From the NCBI RefSeq assembly GCF_011764545.1, contig NZ_AP022870.1, forward strand, positions 8,748,001 to 8,812,000: a DNA stretch of 64,000 nucleotides, written 5' to 3'. The translations under genes and the position numbers were made by a program. Positions 8,470-18,240 of the stretch are shown one piece after another (the stretch's first letter is position 1; each line of letters starts with the position of its first letter). The stretch is from Phytohabitans flavus. GTDB lineage: Bacteria > Actinomycetota > Actinomycetes > Mycobacteriales > Micromonosporaceae. Under the pieces are notes generated by a model, which searched no databases, was not told the DNA's origin, and saw only the letters and a list, made by a program, of their open reading frames with translations.

Positions 8470-9854
8470 TTAGAAGACGCCGGCCGCGGCGCGGGCGGCT
8501 ACGCCGGCGCCGACCACCATTACCAGGGTGGCTGTTCCTGCCGGGGCTAGGCGGGAGATGCGGCGGGACAGGCTGGTGGGGAGTTTGGGCAGGCGGCCGA
8601 GGCGGCGCTGGGCGGACACCAGGGCCAGGCCGACGGCGGTGAGGGTGGCGGCCATGCCGACGCCGTACGCCAGCACGAGTACCACGCCGAACGCCGTCCG
8701 GCCCAGGCCGATCGCGGCGAGCAGTACCACGATCGCGGACGGGCTGGGCACGAGGCCGCCGGCGATACCGATGCCGGCCAGCCCGAGGCGGCCGTCGCCG
8801 CGGTGATGACGGTGGTGGTGCCCATGGTCGTGGTCGTGGTCGTGCCCGTGGGCGTGATCATGCGCGTGGTCGTGGGAGTGGGCGTGGTGGCTGCCCTTCC
8901 GGCGGCGGACGAACATGCCCACCCCCACCGCGATCACGATGGCGCCGCTCACGATCCCGAGGTAGCCGAGGATCCGGTCGCCGGCGAGGGTGCTCGACGT
9001 GGCCAGCAGCAGCCCGACCACGAGTACGCCGCCGGTGTGGGTCAGCGTCACAGTCGCGCCCACCGCGAGCGCGTCCCGGATCCGGCGCCGCTGCGCGGCC
9101 GCGTACGCGGCGAGCACCGTCTTGCCGTGCCCGGGCAGCGCCGCGTGACCGGCCCGAGCAGCAGCGCGAGCAGTACCGCGAGCAGCCCGACCGTCGGGGT
9201 GAGGCGGCCGCCGGCCAGCTCCTGGAATCGCCGCTCCACGCCGGCCGTGATCCCGGCCAGCAGGCCGTCACTCGGGCGGCTCAGCGCGGCACCCGCCGTA
9301 CCGTCGCCGGGCGTCACCCGCAGTGTCGCCGAGCGCACATCCGGCGCGGAGGAGAGCGGGTCGGCCGGGTACACGCGCAGCTCGTCGCTGATGCTCTCGG
9401 CGGGCAGCGGCGACTCCACCCGCACGCCCTCGCCGCGGGCGGTCATCTCCCGCCAGCCGACCCGGTCCGTCGCGTACCGGTTCTCCACGGTCACCGTGGC
9501 GGTCTCCATCCGCACCGGGACGGACAGCGCGCAGGTGAGGCGGCTGGTCTTCAGGCCACCGCTGCCGTCGACGTGGGCGAACTCACCCGACCTGACGGTC
9601 CACTGTAGAGGCTTGCCGTCGACCGCCACCGAGAGAGCGAGGTCCGCACAGGTGGGCTCCGAGGTGGCCTGGAGCGTCGGGATCTCGGCGAAGTCGACGA
9701 CCGCGGTCGCGTCGATCCGGTCCGGGTGCAGCGTCAGGCCGGTGTACTGGTTGACGGAGAAGTTGCCGAGCGGGTGCGCGCTCGCCGGCGCGGCCGGCAT
9801 CAGCAGGAGCGCGAGCGGTGCGGCGGCGAGCGCCAGCAGCCAGCGGCGTTTCAT
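8470..9854 (-). CDS. Nickel/cobalt exporter (NicO/RcnA-like) with periplasmic domain, frameshifted
   Basis: A signal peptide (MKRRWLLALAAAP to PASA) is followed by HPLGNFSVNQYTG and an extracytoplasmic beta-rich domain of about 200 residues. A polytopic NicO-type transporter domain follows, with GHAALPGHGKT in its first helix. A cytoplasmic loop carries about twenty histidines interleaved with Asp, a metal-buffering loop typical of nickel/cobalt exporters. The frame breaks near 9154, and one extra C there joins the two halves into about 461 residues. ATG 9854 overlaps the TPR gene stop (ATGA) and has GGAGG upstream. It is the last gene of the DUF4331-TPR-exporter operon. The transported metal is inferred from the family. 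Confidence 0.8.
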
Positions 9855-11140
9855 CGGGTGACCTCCGGTCCCGCGAGCAGGGTCCGCGCCAGCGGCGCGT
9901 CGATGGGAGAGAAGAAGGGATTGAGGCGCAAGGCGGTGGCCAGGTCGGCCTTTGCCGCGCCGGTGCGGCCCAGACCCAGTTCGATCACGCCCAGGTGGTA
10001 CGCGTACAGGGCGGACTTCGCACCGCTGCCGACGGCCTTGCGGGCGTACGGCAGAGCCTCGGCGTCCCGCCCGGCGTGGTGCAGTGCCCAGGCGAGGTTG
10101 TCCGCCACGTCGGCGTGCCCGCGGCGGGACCACTCGGCCCGTGCCTCGGTGAGCGCGGTGGCCGGGTCGCCCGAGGCCAGGGCGAGCGCGGTACCGGTCA
10201 GCCCGTCGATGCCACCCGCGCCGGTGAAGAGGCGGTGGCCGGCGACGGCGACCTCCAGCTGGGCGTCCGCTTCGGCGGTACGGCCGGCGGCCCGGAGCAG
10301 CTCGGCGTACTCCAGCACGTAGGAGGGTGTGGGTGCGCGGCGGGTGACGTCGGCGTACCCGGTCAGGGCCGCCTCGCGCCGTCCGGCGGCCCAGTCGGCC
10401 CGGGCCTTGCCCCGGCGCAGCGCCACGGACTCGGGGTCGGCGGCGAGGCCGGCGTCGTACTGGCGGGTGGCCTCGCCGAGGTCGCCGGCGTGCCAGGCGA
10501 GGTCGCCGAGCTGTACGCGGCAGAAGCCGATGTCGGCCGGGCTGACCGCCGAGTCGAGCGCCTGCCGCATCAGGCCGGTGGCCTCGGTGACCTGGCCGCG
10601 CAGCTCCAGGTCGTAGGAGGCGCGGGCGTACGCCGACAGGCCCGGCCGCAGGTCAAGCTGGCGCTGCACCGCGGCGGTCGCGGCGGCCACGTTGCCGAGC
10701 TGGGTCTCCGCGTCGGCGAGCACCGCGAACGCGTCCGCGTCGTACTCGTTGATCCTGGTGGCCTCGACGGCGAAGCGGCGGGCGGCGGCGAAGTCGTGGC
10801 GGGCGTTGGCCAGCGCACCCTGCGCGACAAGCGCCTCCCCGTTGCCGGTCGGGCGTACGGCGAGCGACCGGCGGACGGCCTCCTCGGCGCGGGGGTAGTT
10901 CGTGGGGTCGGCGCTGATCCGGCCGCGCTCGACGTACGCGACCGCGAGCGCCGCCCATGCACGCCAGTCGCCGGGTACGAGCTTGAGCCGTTCCTGCGCC
11001 CGGGCGATCGGGTCGACCGGGGCGGCGGCCGCGGCCGGGGCGGCTACCGGGGAGTCGCCGGTGGGGCCGAGGATGGCCGCCGCACCGGTCACCGCGACAG
11101 CGAGCGCTACCGCGCCGCCGAGTAGAGCTGTCCGTCGCAT
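9851..11140 (-). CDS. Exported tetratricopeptide-repeat protein
   Basis: 429 residues. The start MRRTALLGGAVALAVAV looks like a signal or anchor helix, then come roughly eight to ten TPR-like helical pairs. Examples are DWRAWAALAVAYVERG, DADAFAVLADAETQLG and SALYAYHLGVIELGLG, with Ala, Gly and Leu at TPR positions. It is a likely extracytoplasmic protein-protein scaffold. It lies between the DUF4331 gene (59 nt upstream) and the NicO-like exporter (4-nt overlap), so it probably works with them in one envelope complex (inference). ATG 11140 follows a GGAGG site. Confidence 0.82.
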   Translation of the reverse strand: MRRTALLGGAVALAVAVTGAAAILGPTGDSPVAAPAAAAAPVDPIARAQERLKLVPGDWRAWAALAVAYVERGRISADPTNYPRAEEAVRRSLAVRPTGNGEALVAQGALANARHDFAAARRFAVEATRINEYDADAFAVLADAETQLGNVAAATAAVQRQLDLRPGLSAYARASYDLELRGQVTEATGLMRQALDSAVSPADIGFCRVQLGDLAWHAGDLGEATRQYDAGLAADPESVALRRGKARADWAAGRREAALTGYADVTRRAPTPSYVLEYAELLRAAGRTAEADAQLEVAVAGHRLFTGAGGIDGLTGTALALASGDPATALTEARAEWSRRGHADVADNLAWALHHAGRDAEALPYARKAVGSGAKSALYAYHLGVIELGLGRTGAAKADLATALRLNPFFSPIDAPLARTLLAGPEVTR

Positions 11141-11199
11141 GTGGAGCCTCCAAGGGGAAGCGGGCGCGCCGCACCGCGGCGGCGCGCCCGGTACGAGGG

Positions 11200-12842
11200 T
11201 CAGAACCGCTGGGTGCGCTGGTCCGCGAGGCGGACCCGGCGGCGCCACAGCCAGGCGAGGACCAGCAGGCCGAGGCCCGCGGTCGCCGCGACCCCCACGG
11301 CCGCCGCCGCGATGGTGTTGGGCATGTCCCCGTCGGAGTTGCTGGCGAACCCGGCCGGAGTCAGGTCCGGACCGTCCGAAGAGGACCCGTTGGCGGCGGC
11401 CGGCCGCACGCCGTCGCCACCTGTGTTCACGCCGACACCGTTGGGCAGCGCGACGTAGGGGAACGTGCCCCGAACTGCTGGTCGTTGGCGTCGACCTTGT
11501 CACCGGCCGCGAGCGCGTCCACGATCTTGCCGGTCTGTGCCGCGCCCTCCAGGGCCTGCACCTCGATGTCGACGACGTCGTCGGTCAGCCGCCGGCCGTT
11601 CGGGAAGCCCTGAAGGTCGCCGGCGAGCACGCCGAGCCGGTTGGGCTCCGCGGTGACGGGCACCGTCAGGTTGAGCCGCAGCTGCTCGGAGGGGACGAAC
11701 CGCTTCGGGTTCACGTCCTTGTTGTTGAGCTGCGAGTTGAGGTCCGCCTTGATCGGTCCACCGGCCTTGGTGGTGATACCGGTCAGGAAGATCTCGACCA
11801 GGTCGTTGCGGGGTGTGGCCGGCGCAGGGATGCCGTAGATCTTCTCGATCAGCTGCGGCACCTCGGGGTTGGTCACCCGCTTGACGATGGTGGGGTTCTT
11901 GGCGTCCTGGTCGGGCCGGGAGGCGTTGAACGCGTCCTTCAGCCCGGCCGGTACGACGACCTCGTTGACCAGCGGGTTGCCGAGGCGGGAGACCTGCACG
12001 CGGTCACCCGACGAGCCGCCACCGGTGATCCGGACGCGCGGCCGGTCGGTGGTGGTCCAGATGCCGATGTTGGGGTTGCGCTTCGCGTCGCCGTTCAGCG
12101 CCACGTCCTTGAACGGCACCTGAAGCACGATCGTGTTGACGTTGTAGCCGGCGAGGGTGTCCTGGCCGGTCTCGCTCAGGTCACCGCCGTAGAGCAGGTC
12201 GAAGACCCGCAGGTCCAGGAAGAACGGGTCGTCCGCCTGGCCGGCGTAGACCTTCCAGCCGCCGGGCAGCTGGATCGCCGCCTGGTCGCGCAGCTTGCCG
12301 TAGTCCGGCATGGACGCCGGGCCGACGCGGGACGGGGCCACCGGCCCGTTCGACACCCGGGTCTTGAACGGCTTGCCGTCGAACGACGACTCCAGCGTGT
12401 ACGTCTGGCGGACCAGCAGGTTCTCGTCGTCCAGCGACTCCACCGGCCCGTTGTTGTACAGGAACGTACCGGTGCCGCGCTTGTCGGTGGTCTTGAACTT
12501 CCACCGGAACACCGCGTCCGGCCGCGCGTCGCCGTCGTTGTCGACGTTGATGTTGTACGTGGCGTCCGTCGCGAACGGGTAGAAGTTCGGCCCGCCGTTG
12601 GGCTCTTCGAACGGGATCCAGTTCGCCACGAACGTGACGTAGTCCGGCCGGTCGGGGCTGACGAACGCGTACAGGTCGGTGTTGTCGACGGCCGGGTCGG
12701 CCGCGATCAGCGGTGCCTCACGGTGGCTGGAGGCGACGGCGCCGCTCGGCCCGAGGCCGTAGAGCCCTGCGCCGCCGAGCACGGCCATCGCCGCGAGTGC
12801 GGCGGCGCCGCGCCGCGTGGAGATTCGGGTACGTATGGACAT
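11200..12842 (-). CDS. DUF4331 secreted, membrane-anchored protein, frameshifted
   Basis: A signal sequence (residues about 10-40) leads to SSHREAPLI and then NTDLYAFVSPDRPDYVTF, hallmarks of DUF4331 proteins, and the family's LPNG-type ending is also present. A C-terminal extension has one membrane helix (about 20 residues) followed by an Arg-rich tail, which would hold the protein on the cell surface. The frame breaks at the CCCC run 11468-11471. One extra base restores FGGTFPYVALPNGVG and the anchor, giving about 547 residues. It heads an operon with a TPR protein and a metal exporter. The family's biochemical role is not known. ATG 12842 has GGAAGG upstream. Confidence 0.8.
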
Positions 12843-12893
12843 CGGGGTTCCTTCCGCCCGGTGCGTGGTGATGCCAGGCGTTCGGAACCCCGA

Positions 12894-12935
12894 TGCTCGA
12901 TGGACTGGCCCCTGTCAGATAGCTCGCATCGAGCA
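12894..12935. promoter_or_regulatory. Inverted repeat in the DUF4331 operon upstream region
   Basis: TGCTCGATG at 12894-12902 is repeated in inverse as CATCGAGCA at 12927-12935, 24 nt apart and 52 bp upstream of the DUF4331 start. It could be an operator flanking the promoter or a leader hairpin. No regulator gene is adjacent. Confidence 0.3.
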
Positions 12936-12982
12936 ATCCGCAAAGGCGCGGGCCACGAATGGAGTTGTTTAGGGCTGGGTCT

Positions 12983-13810
12983 TCAGAGGCCCAGCAGGCG
13001 GTCGAGGAAGTCGCGGTGGCGGCGGACGGCCGCGCGTAGGTCCTCGGTGTCCTCGCCGGACCGGCCGCCGAGCGCCTCCTTCTGCCGGTTCAGCTCAGCG
13101 GTGAGGGCGCCGACTGCTTCGTCGACGAGCTGGGTCGCCTCGCGGGCCGCACTCGCCGGGTCGTCGACGAAGCGGAACTGGACCTCGCGCCACCGCTCCC
13201 GGTAGCCCTGGACGGTCTCCGCGCCCCACAGCCCGGTGATCGGCTCCTCGACCGCCGGCGCGACTGCGGCCTCGGCCGGGGCGTCCACGGCCGGCGCGGC
13301 TTCGGGAAGGCGGTCGCTGTGGATGCTGACGTGCTGCTCGTCGGGCGCGGCGGTCGTCTCCGTCCGGTTCGCGGCGTCGGCATAGACCCGCTCTTCTGCC
13401 GCGCGGTCCGCGTCCAGGTCGGTCCGTTCGGCGTCGAGGCCTTCGCGGCGGTCGCGGTCCGCGTCCCGGTCGGTTTTCGAGGGGGTACCGGATGCGTGGT
13501 CGTCGACGGCGCCCTGCGGCTCGGTGTCGGTGCGGTCGCGGACCTGCTGGTAAGGGCCGGCTTCGGCCGCGGCGGCGACCGCACCACCGACGGTGGGCGC
13601 GGACAGCCCGGTCCGCTGCGGACCCGGCTCGGCGTACTCCGTCTCGCTGGGGGTCACCGCGGTCAGGTCGTCCGGGTCGTTCCGTTCGCCGGCGAGCACC
13701 GGGTCTTCGAACGTGCCACGCTCATCGAGCGTGTCTCCCGGTACCCGGTCGGTGACGTCCTCAGCCGCGCCCCGGTCCCGGTCGGCGTCATAGGTCTGCC
13801 GGTTCGCCAT
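12983..13810 (-). CDS. Hydrophilic protein of unknown function, paralogue of the upstream gene
   Basis: 275 residues, extremely acidic and charged in the first two thirds (many Asp, Arg, Glu and Thr; few hydrophobics; probably disordered). A compact C-terminal segment of about 80 residues begins near ERWREVQFRFVDDP. That segment matches the core EEIQIRFVESPVDAV of the neighbouring gene, so the two share a domain. ATG 13810 is chosen for its GGGAGGGG site. A GTG at 13828 overlapping the upstream stop lacks one. There is no signal peptide or membrane helix. The two genes probably form an operon. I do not recognise the family. Confidence 0.6.
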   Translation of the reverse strand: MANRQTYDADRDRGAAEDVTDRVPGDTLDERGTFEDPVLAGERNDPDDLTAVTPSETEYAEPGPQRTGLSAPTVGGAVAAAAEAGPYQQVRDRTDTEPQGAVDDHASGTPSKTDRDADRDRREGLDAERTDLDADRAAEERVYADAANRTETTAAPDEQHVSIHSDRLPEAAPAVDAPAEAAVAPAVEEPITGLWGAETVQGYRERWREVQFRFVDDPASAAREATQLVDEAVGALTAELNRQKEALGGRSGEDTEDLRAAVRRHRDFLDRLLGL

Positions 13811-13824
13811 GGTGTGCCCCTCCC

Positions 13825-14427
13825 TCACCGGTTCGTCTCGTGGTGCGAAGCGGTGGGCAGGGACTCGGCGTCGTACCGGCGCGCGGTGGGCACCGGCTCC
13901 CGGCCGAGCAGCTCGGTGACCATCTCGCGGTAGTGCACGAGCGCCTCGCGCAGCTGCTCGGTGTCGCTCTCGCCGCGCGCGACCGCCTCACGGACCTCGT
14001 GGGCCTGGCGGTAGTGGTCCAGCGAGTGAGAGTGCTCGACGGACAGGTACGCGGCCTGCGCCTCGAAGTCGCCCTCGGGGTAGCCGCGTTCGGTCGCCAT
14101 ACGGCCGACCAGGTCTTCGGCGGCGTTCACGGCGTCGACCGGCGACTCGACGAAACGGATCTGGATCTCCTCCCACTCCCCGGCGTAGCGGGCGCGGGAC
14201 TCGGGGCTGAGCGGCCTGCGGTCAAGTTCGGCGTGCCGGCGCTGGCGCTCGCGCAGCTCGCGCTCGGCGGTCGCCCGACCGGCGCGCCCGGCGACGAGGC
14301 GGTCGTACTCAGGGCCGAACTGGTGGCGCAGGGACCACCGGCGGTACAACATCCAGCCGACACCCGCGGCGACGAGCACCACGAGCACGACGATGATGGT
14401 GGTGACAACGGTCTGTGTGGCTGACAT
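13825..14427 (-). CDS. Single-pass membrane protein of unknown function, paralogue of the downstream gene
   Basis: 200 residues with one N-terminal membrane helix (about residues 8-28, TIIVVLVVLVAAGVGWML) followed by a charged, mostly helical cytoplasmic part. The middle holds EWEEIQIRFVESPVDAV, shared with the C-terminal domain of the next gene. ATG 14427 is used, though a TTG seven codons upstream is also possible, and neither has a strong ribosome site. The pair may be a membrane-anchored and a soluble version of the same module. The function is unknown. Confidence 0.6.
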   Translation of the reverse strand: MSATQTVVTTIIVVLVVLVAAGVGWMLYRRWSLRHQFGPEYDRLVAGRAGRATAERELRERQRRHAELDRRPLSPESRARYAGEWEEIQIRFVESPVDAVNAAEDLVGRMATERGYPEGDFEAQAAYLSVEHSHSLDHYRQAHEVREAVARGESDTEQLREALVHYREMVTELLGREPVPTARRYDAESLPTASHHETNR

Positions 14428-14607
14428 GCGGTAGTAGTTCCCGCTCAACCATGATCGGCAATCCCCGCGCGGGCAAAAACTGCGCGTAATTAGTTAGATC
14501 GGTTCCAGAGAAGTCACCCTTCGCGGGTGAGAAGGGCGTCTTGATACCCGCGGCGGCAATGTATCCTGCCGAAGGCGCCGTACCGTACCCCCGACGGGCG
14601 AGGTCTC

Positions 14608-17436
14608 ATGAATACTGGCAACTGGTCGATCCGCGCGAAGATTATCGCCCTGGTCACCGTGCCTCTCGCCGCCCTTTTGGCGCTCTGGATATTCGCCACG
14701 ACGCTGACCCTCGGCCCGGCGTTAAACCTGCTCTCGGCCAAGACGCTCCTCGACGAGGTGGGCCGTCCGGGCGAAACCCTGGTGGCCGAGCTACAGCGCG
14801 AGCGGCGACTCTCCCTCGTGTACCTCGCGGGCAAGCGCGACCTGCCGGCGATGGGCGAGCAGCGCAACCGCACCGACGCCGCGATCGCCGAGTTCCGCCG
14901 CCGGGCCGGCAGCCCCGACCTGCGCGACACCGGTGAGGGCCGGCTCGGCACCTACCTCGACCAGCTCTTCACCTCGCTCGAGCTACTGCCCACCGGGCGC
15001 GGCTTCATCGACCGCCGGGAGATGGACCAGGCCGGCGCGCTGGGGCTGTACAGCGGGGTGGTCGACGGCGCGTTCCGGGTCTTCGAGATCATCGCGGACG
15101 TCGACGACGACGACCTCAACCGTGAGGCGCGGGCGATCACCGGGCTGGGCCGGGCCCGCGAGGTGCTCGGACAGTCCGACGCGCTGCTGGCCGGCGCGTT
15201 CGCGGCCGAGCGGTTCTCCAGCGGTGAGCACGCCCAGCTGGTCCAGATCATCGGCGCCCACCGTTACCTCTTCGCACAAGCCCTGCCCGCCCTGCCGGAC
15301 GCCGAGCGGGTCGCCTACCAGCGGATGACCGAGGGCGAGGCGTTCACCCAGCTCCGCGTGCTCGAAGACCGCGTGATCGCCCAGGGGCGGGACGGCGTCG
15401 AGCCACCGATCACCACGGCCGCGTGGCAGAGCGCGTATGAGCCGGCCGTCCTCCAGCTGCGCGAGTTCGAGCTCTCCAGCTCGGACGCGCTCGCCGACCG
15501 GGCCACGCCGGTGGCCATCGGGGTGCTGCTCCGCCTCGCGCTCGCCGGCCTGCTCGGCCTCGCCGCGATCGCGCTGTCGCTGCTGATCTCGCTGCGGGTG
15601 GGCCGGTCGCTGATCAGGCGACTTGGTGGCCTCCAGGAGAGCGCGATGGACCTGGCCGACCGGCGGCTGCCCGGCGTGGTCGCCCGGCTGCGGCGTGGCG
15701 AGGAGGTCGACGTCGCCGCCGAGGCGCCCCCTCTGGAGTACGGCAGCGACGAGATCGGCCAGCTCGGGCGGGCGTTCACCGAGGCGCAGCGCACGGCCGT
15801 CCAGGCCGCGGTCGACGAGGCCACGCTCCGGCAGGGCTTCAACGACGTGTTCCTCAACATCGCCCGGCGCAGCCAGGCGCTGCTGCACCGCCAGCTCTCG
15901 CTCCTGGACTCGATGGAGCGGCGCAGCACCGACCCGGACGAGCTGGAAAACCTCTTCCGCGTCGACCACCTCGCCACGCGTATGCGTCGGCACGCCGAAG
16001 ACCTGGTGATTCTCGCCGGCGCGGCACCCGGTCGGGGCTGGCGCAACCCGATCGGCGTGATGGACGTGATCCGCGGCGCGGTGTCCGAAGTAGAGGACTA
16101 CTCGCGGGTCTCGATCACCAAGGTCGAGCCCGCCGACATCGCCGGTCGCGCGGTCGGCGACATGATCCACCTGCTCGCCGAGCTGATCGAGAACGCGACG
16201 TCGTACTCACCGCCGGAGACCAAGGTCCAGGTGACCGGCGCGTTGGTGCCCAACGGGTACGCGATCGAGATCGAGGACCGCGGGCTCGGCATGCCGCCGG
16301 AGGCGGTCGGCGAGGCCAACCGCAAGCTCAGCCGCCCGCCGGACTTCGACCCGGCCAACAGCGCCCAGCTCGGCCTATTCGTGGTGGCCCAGCTCGGTGC
16401 CCGCCACGCGGTGAAGATCCAGCTGCGCAACTCGCCGTACGGTGGCATCACCGCGATCGTGCTCGTGCCGCCGGACCTCGTTTCCCCACCACCCGAGCCG
16501 GCCGCGCTCCCGGCCGGGCCGTCCACCGGCGAGACTCCCCGTATGCGGCGCGCCCGCGCGCTGGCCGCCGTCGACTCGGCGCCACGCCGCCCGCTGGAGG
16601 CGGTGGCCCGCCCGGTACTTGTGCCCGCGCCCGCCATCGAGGCGGAGGAGCCCACCGACGCGTCACTCAGCGTGGGGCCGGACGGGCTGCCCAAGCGGGT
16701 GCGCCAGGCGAGCCTGGCGCCCCAGCTCCGCGGGGAGCCGGCCGGTCCGCTCACGCTCGACCGCGCCGAGTCCGAGCTGCCGCCCCGCTCCGCCGAGCAG
16801 GCGCGGTCCAGGATGGCCGCGCTCCAGGCGGGCACCGCACGCGGCCGCCGCGACGCCGACACGATCCCGCCCACCACGCGCAAGCCCGGTGCGGTCCCGC
16901 TGGCCCGGCGTGATCCGGACAGCATGCCGTTCGCCGGTCGCGGTCCGGGCTCCCCGGCCGCGCAGGACGAGACGCAGTTCCTGCCGCTCGCGATGCGACC
17001 GACGCGAGACGCGGAGCCCGACGCCCAGCCTGACGCCGGCGCCGGTAACGGCGGTGCCGTGCCACTGGCCCGCCGGGGTGGCGAAGACGGTCCGCTCCCG
17101 CCCGCCCGCGGCACCGCGGCGGTGCCGCCCGGCGCGATCGTGACCCCGCCCGACGCGGGCACCGCCGAGACGCTCAGCGTGATCGACGGGTTACCCCAGC
17201 GCAAGCGCGGGGCCGAGGCGCCCTTCAAGCGGATCGGCGGGGAGGGTCCAGTGCGCAGGTCCACCGCTGGCGGGCTGCCCCGCCGGACGGCCGGCGACGA
17301 CCCGCCACCCGTGGACGCCAACGGCCATGGCAAGCCAGCCGGCGACACCAGTGGGCCGGCGGGTGAGGCGAGCGACAATCGCGGTAGCGCCGAGCGCGAC
17401 AAGACCCCGCCCGCCGCGGCGGAAGGAGCCGAGTAG
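14608..17436 (+). CDS. cvnA: Conservon sensor histidine kinase (CvnA-like) with NIT domain
   Basis: 942 residues. Membrane helix 1 is at about 12-32. An extracytoplasmic nitrate/nitrite-sensing-like (NIT) helical domain spans about 50-290, helix 2 is at about 302-329, and a HAMP region runs to about 395. The kinase core includes LFRVDHLATRMRRH as the likely H-box, ELIENATSYS as N-box near 525 and GLGM as G-box. The last 300 residues are a low-complexity Pro/Arg/Ala tail. The next three genes overlap in the order roadblock, DUF742 and GTPase, which defines the actinobacterial conservon, a membrane-associated G-protein-like signalling unit. The ligand is unknown. ATG 14608 follows GCGAGGT. Confidence 0.9.
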   Translation: MNTGNWSIRAKIIALVTVPLAALLALWIFATTLTLGPALNLLSAKTLLDEVGRPGETLVAELQRERRLSLVYLAGKRDLPAMGEQRNRTDAAIAEFRRRAGSPDLRDTGEGRLGTYLDQLFTSLELLPTGRGFIDRREMDQAGALGLYSGVVDGAFRVFEIIADVDDDDLNREARAITGLGRAREVLGQSDALLAGAFAAERFSSGEHAQLVQIIGAHRYLFAQALPALPDAERVAYQRMTEGEAFTQLRVLEDRVIAQGRDGVEPPITTAAWQSAYEPAVLQLREFELSSSDALADRATPVAIGVLLRLALAGLLGLAAIALSLLISLRVGRSLIRRLGGLQESAMDLADRRLPGVVARLRRGEEVDVAAEAPPLEYGSDEIGQLGRAFTEAQRTAVQAAVDEATLRQGFNDVFLNIARRSQALLHRQLSLLDSMERRSTDPDELENLFRVDHLATRMRRHAEDLVILAGAAPGRGWRNPIGVMDVIRGAVSEVEDYSRVSITKVEPADIAGRAVGDMIHLLAELIENATSYSPPETKVQVTGALVPNGYAIEIEDRGLGMPPEAVGEANRKLSRPPDFDPANSAQLGLFVVAQLGARHAVKIQLRNSPYGGITAIVLVPPDLVSPPPEPAALPAGPSTGETPRMRRARALAAVDSAPRRPLEAVARPVLVPAPAIEAEEPTDASLSVGPDGLPKRVRQASLAPQLRGEPAGPLTLDRAESELPPRSAEQARSRMAALQAGTARGRRDADTIPPTTRKPGAVPLARRDPDSMPFAGRGPGSPAAQDETQFLPLAMRPTRDAEPDAQPDAGAGNGGAVPLARRGGEDGPLPPARGTAAVPPGAIVTPPDAGTAETLSVIDGLPQRKRGAEAPFKRIGGEGPVRRSTAGGLPRRTAGDDPPPVDANGHGKPAGDTSGPAGEASDNRGSAERDKTPPAAAEGAE

Positions 17437-17858
17437 TGGTGTCGACGACCAGCCCAGCCGCCAGACTCAACTGGCTGCTCGACGACCTCATCGAGCGGGT
17501 GCCCTCCGCGCACCACGCCGTCGTGCTCTCCGCCGACGGGCTGCTCATGGGCTCGTCCCACGGCCTGACTCGAGAAGACGCCGAGCACCTCTCCGCCATG
17601 GCCGCGGGCTTCCAGAGCCTGGCCAAGGGGGCGAGCCGCCACTTCGAGACCGGGCCGGTCCGGCAGACGGTGGTCGAGATGGAGGGGGCGTACCTCTTCG
17701 TCACCGCCGCCGGCCGAGGTGCCTGCCTGGCGCTGCTCGCCGGCATCGACTCGGACATTGGCTTGATCGCATACGAGATGGCGATGCTGGTCACGCGCGT
17801 GGGGCAAAATATGACCACACCTAGTCGCCACCCGACGGTGCCCTCCGATGCGGGGTGA
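17436..17858 (+). CDS. cvnB: Conservon roadblock/LC7 protein (CvnB-like)
   Basis: 140 residues. The core NWLLDDLIERVPSAHHAVVLS followed by DGLLMGSS is the roadblock/LC7 fold that binds or regulates small GTPases. GTG 17436 shares a base with the kinase TAG stop and has GGAAGGAG inside the kinase 3' end, so translation is probably coupled. It is expected to bridge the CvnA kinase and the CvnD GTPase (family knowledge). Confidence 0.9.
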   Translation: MVSTTSPAARLNWLLDDLIERVPSAHHAVVLSADGLLMGSSHGLTREDAEHLSAMAAGFQSLAKGASRHFETGPVRQTVVEMEGAYLFVTAAGRGACLALLAGIDSDIGLIAYEMAMLVTRVGQNMTTPSRHPTVPSDAG

Positions 17859-18240
17859 GGCCTCCGGGCCGCAGCACGACTGGCTCGACGACGACGCCGG
17901 GCCAGTAGTCCGTCCGTACACGGTGACTGGCGGCCGGGTGCGCCCGGTCACCGGCGGGTTCGACCTGATGGCGTTCGTACTCGCCGCGCCCGGCGCGGCG
18001 AGCTCGCCGGACGCCGCACACCTACAGCCTGAGCACCGCGCGATCCTCACGATGGCCGAGGACCCGGTCTCGGTCGCCGAGCTGGCCGCCGGGCTCAACC
18101 AGGTCGTCGGAGTCGTCCGGGTGCTGCTCGGCGACCTCCTGGCGGCCGGCCTGGTCGCGATGCACGAGCCGTCGACAGCGGCCCACTTCCCCGAAGACGA
18201 CGTCCTCCAGGCGGTGGTGAATGGACTCCGGGCACTCTGA
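17848..18240 (+). CDS. cvnC: Conservon DUF742 protein (CvnC-like)
   Basis: 130 residues. VVRPYTVTGGRVRP near residue 20 is the DUF742 opening signature, and the second half is a winged-helix-like region (VSVAELAAGLNQVVGVVRVLLGDL) ending in a short tail. It overlaps cvnB by 11 nt and cvnD by 20 nt. This is the third component of the conservon, thought to assemble with CvnA, CvnB and CvnD at the membrane. Confidence 0.9.
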   Translation: MRGEASGPQHDWLDDDAGPVVRPYTVTGGRVRPVTGGFDLMAFVLAAPGAASSPDAAHLQPEHRAILTMAEDPVSVAELAAGLNQVVGVVRVLLGDLLAAGLVAMHEPSTAAHFPEDDVLQAVVNGLRAL

